The position numbers and the translations under genes are program-made. 39,347 bases of DNA, taken from positions 1-39,347 of the forward strand of contig JADHOE010000009.1 of assembly GCA_016779165.1 (NCBI GenBank), in the 5' to 3' direction. The notes under the pieces were generated by a model. It did not search any database. It was not told where the DNA came from and was given only the letters and a program-made list of their open reading frames with translations. Of the stretch, positions 32,770 to 39,347 are shown one piece after another (position 1 is the stretch's first letter; every line of letters begins with the position of its first letter). The DNA is from Candidatus Margulisiibacteriota bacterium. GTDB taxonomy: Bacteria > Margulisbacteria > Marinamargulisbacteria > UBA817.

Positions 32770-34668
32770 TTATGACAATTCAACTTTTTTTTGAATGATT
32801 GGAATGATATCCGGTTGAGCAAGCGTTGTAATATCGCCCAACGGTGTTTTTTCAACCAGTTGTTTTAGTAACCGACGCATGATTTTACCGCTGCGTGTTT
32901 TTGGGAGTTCAGGGGTAACAATCACCATTTTTGGTTTTGCAATTGGACTAATGCTTGTTACCACCTGTGCTTTAAGTGATTCCAATAATGCGGGGCTTTC
33001 TTGGTGATTGCAATTTAAAATAACAAATGCGGCGATGGATTGCCCCTTAATATCGTCATGCACACCAACGACGGCCGCTTCAGCAACCGCGTCATGTGCA
33101 ACCAAGGCACTTTCTATTTCCATGGTGCCGATGCGATGCCCCGCCACATTTAGAACATCGTCCACTCGGCCAATGACACAGATGTCATTATCATCATCTT
33201 TATAGGCACTGTCTCCGGCAAAGTAGGTATCAAATGTCGACCAATAGATATCCTTAAAACGTTCGGTGTTGTTCCAAATGCCCCTTGTCATTGATGGCCA
33301 TGGTTCGGTCACCGATAAAAAACCGCGGGTGTTTTGTAGAGAAAGTGCATCTTGAGAAAGAACATCAATGCTCAGGCCAGGCAACGGCGCTCCGGCAACC
33401 CCAGGTTTCATTGGATGGTACCCCGGCAAACTGGTGAGCATAATGCCACCGGTTTCGGTTTGCCACCAGGTATCGACAATGGGGCACCTTGATTTGCCAA
33501 TGGTTCTATAATACCAATGCCAGGCTTCTGGGTTAATGGGCTCACCAACGCTACCCAATAACCGAAGGGAGCTTAAGTCAAATTGCTGTGGAATGCTAGG
33601 GTCGTCTTTCATGAATGCTCGAATGGCGGTTGGCGCGGTATAAAAAATAGACACGCGGTGTTTCTCAATGCATTCCCAAAACCGGCCCTTGTTCGGGTAA
33701 TCGGGTGTGCCTTCAAACATCAAGATGGTGCCCCCATTCAATAGTGGCCCATACACCACGTAGGTATGGCCAGTAATCCAGCCCACGTCAGCGGTGCACC
33801 AAAATATGTCGGATGGCGTTAAATCGAACACCAGCTTGGTGGAGTACTTGGCATGGGTGAGGTAACCCCCGGTGCTATGCAAAATGCCTTTGGGCTGTCC
33901 GGTTGTTCCGGATGTATACAACATGAACAATGGATCTTCACTGGCCATAGGTTCTGATTGGCACTGGGTGGGTTGGGCGTTTATTCGTGAGTAAAAGTCA
34001 TTTTCACCACCCCCGTTTACGGTCAACACTGGGACGTGTGGTGTTGGGGTTTGTTTTAGCGCATCATGCACCATGTTCAACAAAGGAATGCGTTTTCCCC
34101 GTCGGTTAGCATCCAATGCCGTGATGATCAAACTGGAACTAGAATCTTTAATGCGTTCCGCCAGAGAGGGGGCTGAAAACCCAGCAAACACCACACTGTG
34201 AATGGCACCTATTTTTGCACAGGCAAGCATGGCAACTGCCGCTTCTGGCGTTTGAGGTAGGTAAATGGTGACACGGTCCCCTTTTTGGATGTTAAAATCG
34301 GCGCGAAGGCAATTGGCCAGTTGATTCACCAGTTTGGACAATTCTTCATAGGTTATGTGGACGACATCGCCGGTTTCAGATTCCCAAATGATGGCTGTTT
34401 TTTTTGCGTTGGTGGTTAAGTGTGCATCCAAACAATTGTCAGCCGCATTTAAAATGCCATCTGAAAACCATCGGGCATGGGGGCGATCCCACATCAAGGT
34501 GTTGGTCCATTTTTTTTGCCATACCAGTTGGTTTGCTTGGTTATTCCAAAATGCCAAACGATCCTGTTTTGCCTCTGTATACAGTTGGTGAATCATATCA
34601 AACCGCTCATCTTTAAATGATGACGGTTGATCAATGGTGCTGACGTCAAATGTTAATTGATTGCTCAT
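32770..34668 (-). CDS. acs: Acetate-CoA ligase (acetyl-CoA synthetase)
   Basis: An ANL-superfamily adenylating enzyme making acetyl-CoA from acetate, ATP and CoA. The N-terminal ACAS_N region (about 24-80) includes WQKKWTNTLMWDRPHARWF. The core has LYTSGTTGQPKGILHSTGGYL, WCTADVGWITGHTYVVYGPL, YTAPTAIRAF and DTWWQTETGG. The C-terminal domain has IGRVDDVLNVAGHRIGTMEIE and the catalytic lysine in RSGKIMRR. At 632 aa it is full length. An AGGAG site sits 8 bases before the ATG. The gene suggests acetate assimilation and sits next to pckA and prs. Confidence 0.96.
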   Translation of the reverse strand: MSNQLTFDVSTIDQPSSFKDERFDMIHQLYTEAKQDRLAFWNNQANQLVWQKKWTNTLMWDRPHARWFSDGILNAADNCLDAHLTTNAKKTAIIWESETGDVVHITYEELSKLVNQLANCLRADFNIQKGDRVTIYLPQTPEAAVAMLACAKIGAIHSVVFAGFSAPSLAERIKDSSSSLIITALDANRRGKRIPLLNMVHDALKQTPTPHVPVLTVNGGGENDFYSRINAQPTQCQSEPMASEDPLFMLYTSGTTGQPKGILHSTGGYLTHAKYSTKLVFDLTPSDIFWCTADVGWITGHTYVVYGPLLNGGTILMFEGTPDYPNKGRFWECIEKHRVSIFYTAPTAIRAFMKDDPSIPQQFDLSSLRLLGSVGEPINPEAWHWYYRTIGKSRCPIVDTWWQTETGGIMLTSLPGYHPMKPGVAGAPLPGLSIDVLSQDALSLQNTRGFLSVTEPWPSMTRGIWNNTERFKDIYWSTFDTYFAGDSAYKDDDNDICVIGRVDDVLNVAGHRIGTMEIESALVAHDAVAEAAVVGVHDDIKGQSIAAFVILNCNHQESPALLESLKAQVVTSISPIAKPKMVIVTPELPKTRSGKIMRRLLKQLVEKTPLGDITTLAQPDIIPIIQKKVELS

Positions 34669-34837
34669 AAAATGCTCCTAATGAATGGGATAGTTTATAG
34701 AATAGCAAACCTTTAAAAAAAATGGCGGTTAAAAATAATGGTTGATTATGTGATGTGGTTAATTCTTGATAAATCTGGGCTTGTAGCAATTAATTTTTTA
34801 ATGATATTCTTTTTGTATTATCAGTTTTGGAGGCATT

Positions 34838-35212
34838 ATGTCGAATCGATTGTTTACTGAAGATCATGAATGGATTTCTGTTGAGAATGGAAAAGCAACC
34901 ATTGGGGTATCAGCACATGCTGCTGATGAATTGGGTGAGGTTGTGTTTGTTGAGTTACCAAACGTTGGCACTGTTTTTTCTAAGGGTGATGAATGCGCCT
35001 CTGTTGAATCGGTAAAAACAGTGTCGGGCGTATACGCACCAATCAACGGAACAGTGGTTGGAATAAACCAGCAGGTTGTTGATTCTCCGGATTTAATTAA
35101 TCAATCCCCGTACGATTCTGGCTGGCTCATTCAACTTGAGACTGAACCTGGATTTGATGCATCTGATTTAATGGATGAAGCATCATATGAAGCATTTTTA
35201 AATACAATTTAA
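34838..35212 (+). CDS. gcvH: Glycine cleavage system H protein
   Basis: The lipoyl-carrier protein. The sequence LFTEDHEWISVENGKATIGVS, then VVFVELPNVG and ASVESVKTVS, with lipoylated Lys 60, YAPINGTVVGIN and WLIQLE, is diagnostic. It is 124 aa with a GGAGG site close (4 bases) to the ATG. The 169-base gap from acs (34669-34837) holds only this gene's and acs's promoter regions; TATTAT at 34816-34821 may be its -10. The other cleavage genes (gcvP, gcvT, lpd) are not in the window. H proteins can also carry lipoate for transfer, which might be its role here. Confidence 0.96.
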   Translation: MSNRLFTEDHEWISVENGKATIGVSAHAADELGEVVFVELPNVGTVFSKGDECASVESVKTVSGVYAPINGTVVGINQQVVDSPDLINQSPYDSGWLIQLETEPGFDASDLMDEASYEAFLNTI

Positions 35213-36168
35213 CCCAGTACCCGTTGGGTGATGATGTCCAGTAATTTAACAAGCTGGTTGGTATCGTAGGCTGCGCTAATGTGCGTTAAATGGGACAGAG
35301 CATCTTGTTTTTTTGAAATTAATTCTGTTTCTATGTGTTTTGATATTTCTGTAGCGTGGTTGCTTAAATATGCTTTGATGCTTGTGGCGTCTTTAACCTT
35401 GCATTGATTGCTTGCTAATAATATCGGCAATGAAATGTCACCACAATTCAGGTCTTGCAATACTTTTTTGCTTAACGCATTGTTGGTGTCAAAAATATCC
35501 AAGTAATCGTCACTCAGTTGAAAAATACTGCCAAGCGCTTCGGCAAACTGTGATAAATGGTGAAGGTCATCTTCGTGAAGGTCGCAGAGTATTCCTGCGC
35601 TCTTGCAGGCAGCAACAAACAATGCGGATGTTTTTTTTCTAACAATTGTCCAGTACTGGTCAAATGTTAAATCATAATTATGGCGTTCGTTAAATTGAAT
35701 GCTTTCACCTTCACAAAGGTGAAGGACCGATGTTGAAATAATATTAAGTACCTGAATATTGCCAATGGATGTCACCAGTTCCAATGCCAAAGCATAGCAA
35801 TGAACGCCACTAATGATGGCATTGTTTGTCCCAAACGCATTGTGAATGGTGGCTTGATTTCGTCGAATGGGGGCATCGTCAATGATGTCATCGTGTATGA
35901 GTGACGCCAAATGGATAAGTTCAATGCCAGCTGCAAGCCTGGTAATTGCTGGAGATACTGGTGTAGAAATCATTGTTGATATGATAACGATAAGTGACGC
36001 TCTGATTTGTTTTCCTTTGGATTGGCTTAGGTGGTGATACATTTGCTTTAGGGTGGGGCACTCGCTCTTTTTAAACGCGGTATCAATAATGCCATCAACA
36101 TCTTTAAGGTGGGGCTCAATGGCGCGTTTTAGTTGGGATAAGGAATGCATTGGATTTAAGTTTAGCAT
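35209..36168 (-). CDS. Trans-polyprenyl diphosphate synthase (IspB/HepT-like)
   Basis: It has the two aspartate-rich motifs of chain-elongating prenyltransferases: LIHDDIIDD (first) and SDDYLDIFD (second, followed by LNCGDISLPILLA). Residues just before the first motif are small, as in medium- to long-chain enzymes that make quinone tails. At 319 aa it is normal. It is the last gene of the aroG operon, 5 bases after the BioD-like gene, and overlaps gcvH by 4 bases at its 3' end. The product length cannot be told from sequence. Confidence 0.88.
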   Translation of the reverse strand: MLNLNPMHSLSQLKRAIEPHLKDVDGIIDTAFKKSECPTLKQMYHHLSQSKGKQIRASLIVIISTMISTPVSPAITRLAAGIELIHLASLIHDDIIDDAPIRRNQATIHNAFGTNNAIISGVHCYALALELVTSIGNIQVLNIISTSVLHLCEGESIQFNERHNYDLTFDQYWTIVRKKTSALFVAACKSAGILCDLHEDDLHHLSQFAEALGSIFQLSDDYLDIFDTNNALSKKVLQDLNCGDISLPILLASNQCKVKDATSIKAYLSNHATEISKHIETELISKKQDALSHLTHISAAYDTNQLVKLLDIITQRVLG

Positions 36169-36173
36169 TGTTT

Positions 36174-37277
36174 TTATGCATCTCCCATACGATTATAAAT
36201 CGCATCTACGTCAACATAGGTGTCTATTAATGACCGAGCAATGTCTATTTTATTTTTATCTTCGGATCGTATTTTTACAATCATATGATTGATTTTTGTC
36301 GCAATTAAAAAGGCATCTTCCTCTACCATAAATAGTGGAATTTGGGATGTGTATAACAAATCCAATATTTTTTGATGGGGCCGTATGCCGTTGGTAAACA
36401 CAATGCCCGATACCAGGTGTGGCCCTTTGGTTAATAAATTTTCACACAAGGCAGTAAGCACCAACCCTTCTCGGTTGCCTGGAACAATCATGAGTGTGTT
36501 TTCACTAAAGTGATCCAATGCATTGTGTGGCATCATGTCCCCAATTAAAAATTTTTCAATGATGTTATTTTTACCATTGGGTGGCATGTACAATATATTT
36601 GGTTTAAGCTCGTCGACAATCGCGCTAATGGTGGGGTGGGTCAACTGATCGTTTAATGGCAATACACCCAGAACATCAATGTCCAGGCGTTTGAGTCCGT
36701 CGCGAACAATGCGGTTGATTTTATCGTACTTTTGAGGAAGTACTTTGTTAATAATGACACCCATTATCGGCACGTCCAGTGCTTTAAATACGGCTGCATT
36801 CAGCATGATTTCATCGATTGATTTGCCAATACCACCAATGGATACAAGAATGACGGGTGCATTTAACCGTTTGGCCACATGGGCATTGGAGTGGTCAAAT
36901 ACAGACCCAACACCTGCATGGCCAGTGCCTTCGTAAAGAATGGTGGCGCATGTCTGCCCAAGTTTGTCATTTGCCAATTGAATTTTCTGATCAATGTGTG
37001 TTGGATCAGGCTGTGATATGTAGGTCTCGGTGAAGCCTTTAGGAGAAGCTACAGGGCTCATTAATGGCAATAATTCGTCATTCAACCCAAATGTTTGTTG
37101 AAATAACACCGCATCTTTATCAATCCGAGAGCCGTTGACCTCCAGGGTTTGTTGCCCGACAGGCTTCATGTATTGAATGGAGGGGTCACGTTTACGTAGT
37201 GCATCAAATAGGCCCAAGGAAACGGTTGTTTTGCCATCGTTTTGACGTGTGGCTGCAATGAATATTTTTTTCTTCAT
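36174..37277 (-). CDS. BioD-like / DRTGG-domain protein related to the N-terminus of phosphotransacetylase
   Basis: The start MKKKIFIAATRQNDGKTTVSLGLFDALRK is a BioD/AAA_26 P-loop (TRQNDGKTT) and ILYEGTGHAGVG is a matching switch-like motif. The second half (about 205-320, IIEKFLIGDMMPHNALDHFS... and VSGIVFTNG) fits the DRTGG domain, a putative regulatory ligand-binding fold. In Pta proteins this pair precedes the catalytic domain; here no phosphotransacetylase domain follows, so it is a stand-alone version whose role is unknown. ATG 37277 overlaps the aroG stop (ATGA), so it is coupled in an aroG - this - prenyl synthase operon. 367 aa. Confidence 0.82.
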   Translation of the reverse strand: MKKKIFIAATRQNDGKTTVSLGLFDALRKRDPSIQYMKPVGQQTLEVNGSRIDKDAVLFQQTFGLNDELLPLMSPVASPKGFTETYISQPDPTHIDQKIQLANDKLGQTCATILYEGTGHAGVGSVFDHSNAHVAKRLNAPVILVSIGGIGKSIDEIMLNAAVFKALDVPIMGVIINKVLPQKYDKINRIVRDGLKRLDIDVLGVLPLNDQLTHPTISAIVDELKPNILYMPPNGKNNIIEKFLIGDMMPHNALDHFSENTLMIVPGNREGLVLTALCENLLTKGPHLVSGIVFTNGIRPHQKILDLLYTSQIPLFMVEEDAFLIATKINHMIVKIRSEDKNKIDIARSLIDTYVDVDAIYNRMGDA

Positions 37278-38311
37278 GGAAGGCGGTTGTAAATGTCGGC
37301 CAATAATGCATCGGTTTCTTCCCACCCAATGCACTCATCGGTAATGGATTGGCCATAAACCCTGGGGGTATTTGAAATGCTTTGGTTGCCATGAACCAAG
37401 AAACTTTCAATCATCAACCCCACAATGGCTGAATTTCCTGATGCAATTTGATTCAATATGCTGTTCACTACTTTGTGTTGATTTTCTGCTTTTTTTCTGG
37501 AATTACCATGGGAACAGTCCACCAAAATTTGCGTCGAAATCCCAGATGCTTCGATTTTTTCCAGGTGCTCTTCCATTTGAACAGATGAATAATTCGGCCC
37601 ATTGGACCCCCCTCTAAGAATCAAATGAGCGTTGGGGTTGCCGTTGGATTCAACGCGCGCAATAACCCCAGCCTGGGTAACCCCAATAAATGCGTGGGGG
37701 TGTTGGGCGGCTTGGATGGCGTGCAATGCCACATCGATATTCCCATCGGTTGCATTTTTAAACCCAATGGGCATCGATAAGCCACTGGCCATTTCTCGGT
37801 GTGTTTGTGATTCACTGGTACGTGCACCAATGGATGCCCAGCAAATAAGGTCGGCATAGTATTGAGGAAGAATGGGGTCCAATAATTCGCTGCCTGTTGG
37901 AACCCCGAGTTCGATAATGGTTTTTAAAATTTCCCTGGCTTGTTTTAACCCTTTTTCTATGTGGTTGGTTTCATTCAAGTCGGGGTCGTTAATTAAGCCC
38001 TTCCACCCGATATTGGTTCTGGGTTTTTCAAAGTAAACCCGCATGATAATTTGTAGTTTTTCTTGGTACTTTTTAACCAGTGGGGCCAATTTTTTTGCAT
38101 ATTCAATGGCGGCAAACGGGTCATGGATAGAGCATGGACCAACGATAACCAAGTGTCGGGGGTCTTGCTTTGAAATGATACGTGCAATGGTTTGCCTGGC
38201 ATTAATTACAAAATCAGAGCCGTCGGTTGATATTCCAACCGATTGTTTTAGATTTTCAGGGGAAATAATGGGGGTGATTTCGTTGATGTGGATATTTTCT
38301 AATTGTGACAT
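37274..38311 (-). CDS. aroG: 3-deoxy-7-phosphoheptulonate (DAHP) synthase, class I AroG type
   Basis: The first step of the shikimate pathway, condensing PEP with erythrose 4-phosphate. Motifs are HLVIVGPCSIHDP, RVYFEKPRTNIGWKGLINDP, GSELLDP, SIGARTSESQTHREMASGL, PIGFKNATDG, ILRGG and LVDCSHGNSRKK. At 345 aa it belongs to the AroG/F/H subfamily; the feedback ligand cannot be named with confidence. The start at 38311 is fixed by a perfect TATAAT (38318-38323) 6 bases upstream. It is the first gene of a three-gene operon. Confidence 0.95.
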   Translation of the reverse strand: MSQLENIHINEITPIISPENLKQSVGISTDGSDFVINARQTIARIISKQDPRHLVIVGPCSIHDPFAAIEYAKKLAPLVKKYQEKLQIIMRVYFEKPRTNIGWKGLINDPDLNETNHIEKGLKQAREILKTIIELGVPTGSELLDPILPQYYADLICWASIGARTSESQTHREMASGLSMPIGFKNATDGNIDVALHAIQAAQHPHAFIGVTQAGVIARVESNGNPNAHLILRGGSNGPNYSSVQMEEHLEKIEASGISTQILVDCSHGNSRKKAENQHKVVNSILNQIASGNSAIVGLMIESFLVHGNQSISNTPRVYGQSITDECIGWEETDALLADIYNRLP

Positions 38312-38317
38312 GGTCGT

Positions 38318-38326
38318 ATTATATCA
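38318..38326 (-). promoter_or_regulatory. Extended -10 of leaderless aroG operon
   Basis: On the minus strand TGATATAAT is followed by 6 bases (ACGACC) and ATG 38311: a perfect consensus -10 at leaderless distance. Confidence 0.75.
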
Positions 38327-38354
38327 AAGGCCGGTGCAATTCGCACGATAAGCA

Positions 38355-39293
38355 TCAAAAAAAGATGCTGATCCCAACGGCATGGCGGTCTTGAAATGTG
38401 GCCTTATTATTTGGTGTTATAAATGAATAATTTAATTGCAACTGCCCAAGGGTTGTTGATACCCCCATGGATATAAATCGAGCGTTATACCCAACCGCCA
38501 ACTCTATGGGGGAAATAGCGACAATGCTGCCAACTTTTAGGGGGGATTCGTTGGTATCATCTGATGATTGATTTTGATTGATTTCGTAATCCGCTAGAAG
38601 TTTCCACGTTAGCATAGGCAGCGATAGTGCGGTTAATTCGATGCCTGCCCGAGAATAGCTTTCCAATTTGTGTTGGTTTGAAAGTGCGTATGACGACATG
38701 ATGTTGTTGGATTTCCAAGTTAAATTTAGGGGCACAATATGGTGATGAACAAACCCAATACTCACCATTGATAATGGTTGAAGCAACACCCCAGCATTAA
38801 TGGATTGCCCTTGCAGTGTTTGGTTGGCAATGGTCATGCGGTGAATATGAAAGCTGGTGCCAATGTGCCCCAATGACGTGTAGGGGAGTTTCATGGCCGT
38901 TGAAATAAATAGGGCGGAATAACTGTAATTGTAATTTCCGGTGATGATGACTTTCTGTTCTGTTTCATCAAATTTACTTTGATCTATGTTGGGTGATTGT
39001 GTGGAATGAATGCCAACCCCAAAACTCATGTTTTTGAACCGGCTCACAGCATTCACATTGGATATGTTGGTGTTGTATAACTCACTATAACTGGTGCTAA
39101 GCGATGAGTATTGGTTGGTGTTTAAGGCCGCCGGGTTAAAGAAAATGGAATGAGGCGCATTGGTTTGTGCCGTTGCAGCTTGGCCAATGGCACTGGACTG
39201 TGCGCTTCCGAACCAAAAAATTGGGTCTGTGGGTAAATTTCCCAATACCAACGATGACCACATCACGGTGATAATTATGAAACGATTTACCAT
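38355..39293 (-). CDS. PorV/UPF0164-like outer-membrane protein (second copy type)
   Basis: It has a signal peptide (MVNRFIIITVMWSSLVLG), then SSAIGQAATAQTNAPHSIFFNPAAL, the family-like early helix and NPAA motif, then many alternating strands (FGVGIHS, YNYSYSALFIST, IGTSFHIHRM, LQLNYSFITPN) and a terminal VGISIFF, with the aromatic C-terminus expected of an outer-membrane barrel. 312 aa. It resembles the gene at 28622-29530 in layout but not closely in sequence. GGGGGTT about 6 bases before the ATG is a probable ribosome-binding site. It lies upstream of aroG with 43 bases between, and aroG has its own promoter. Confidence 0.75.
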   Translation of the reverse strand: MVNRFIIITVMWSSLVLGNLPTDPIFWFGSAQSSAIGQAATAQTNAPHSIFFNPAALNTNQYSSLSTSYSELYNTNISNVNAVSRFKNMSFGVGIHSTQSPNIDQSKFDETEQKVIITGNYNYSYSALFISTAMKLPYTSLGHIGTSFHIHRMTIANQTLQGQSINAGVLLQPLSMVSIGFVHHHIVPLNLTWKSNNIMSSYALSNQHKLESYSRAGIELTALSLPMLTWKLLADYEINQNQSSDDTNESPLKVGSIVAISPIELAVGYNARFISMGVSTTLGQLQLNYSFITPNNKATFQDRHAVGISIFF

Positions 39294-39347
39294 TGAACCC
39301 CCAGTCGTTTTGATTTTAAATGTGACGACGTTCCCTTAACGTTCAAT

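Noticed and set aside
38355-38372. AGCATC-T7-GATGCT hairpin at the end of the PorV-like gene
   Set aside because: It overlaps the stop codon, has its T run in the loop rather than after the stem, and does not look like a terminator.
1-39347. CRISPR arrays, insertion sequences, integrase or phage gene clusters
   Set aside because: No repeat-spacer pattern, terminal inverted repeats flanking a transposase, integrase or phage structural motif was seen in the reading.

Overview
The window is a chromosomal stretch (roughly 44% GC by eye) from a Gram-negative-type bacterium. It has two PorV/UPF0164-like outer-membrane barrel proteins, a lipoprotein with a lipobox, and a dense set of ordinary housekeeping genes. 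There is no rRNA, CRISPR array, insertion sequence or recognisable prophage. The mix of genes would fit an uncultured lineage such as Candidatus Marinamargulisbacteria, but that is a guess from general resemblance, not a demonstrated placement.

Layout. (1) 1-4432: an accessory region with a large, alanine/glutamine/proline-linker-rich, multidomain protein cut by the left window edge. In order it carries an unknown helical region, tandem linker repeats, a DUF1810-like module and a macro (ADP-ribose-binding) domain. After an in-frame TAA at 2482-2484 come an OTU-like cysteine protease domain and, in another frame, a MORN-like repeat and an HPD-containing J-like segment. This looks like an effector-type protein acting on ADP-ribose and ubiquitin chemistry. 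It appears to have been broken by a CAA-to-TAA change and possibly by a one-base frameshift. (2) 4494-10134: a flavoprotein, a lipoprotein, a long nucleoside deaminase, a GT2 glycosyltransferase, a ProA-like dehydrogenase and a membrane-anchored glutaredoxin. (3) 10190-18852: tRNA-Gly(TCC), comEC, thiG-thiH, an AlbA_2/winged-helix regulator divergent from purD, an RsuA/RluB-type pseudouridine synthase and pyrC. (4) 18902-24088: a COG0523 GTPase behind a palindromic operator, a tiny ORF, typA, a Cys-rich hypothetical, a TPR-like protein and a candidate small RNA with a sigma-54-type promoter and a strong terminator. (5) 24111-29894: ispH-polA, a hemerythrin-Fur operon, and a secreted FlgD-like/PorV-like pair. 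(6) 29993-39293: pckA, acs and prs, gcvH, an aroG / BioD-DRTGG / polyprenyl synthase operon, and a second PorV-like protein.

The most striking regulatory pattern is about start sites. At thirteen or so genes an extended -10 box (TGnTAnnnT or close to it) ends exactly 6-7 bases before the chosen ATG and no Shine-Dalgarno sequence is present, so transcription should begin at or next to the A of the start codon. These genes appear to be leaderless. A second group (cobW-like, pckA, acs, gcvH, the lipoprotein, the 224-aa hypothetical) has normal GGAGG-type ribosome-binding sites. The leaderless signature moved several start sites downstream of the longest ORF.

Metabolically, acs, pckA and the BioD/DRTGG protein point to acetate and C3/C4 metabolism. 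The aroG and polyprenyl synthase genes in one operon suggest quinone supply. Hemerythrin-Fur suggests oxygen/iron sensing, and the COG0523 gene suggests metal (possibly zinc) limitation.
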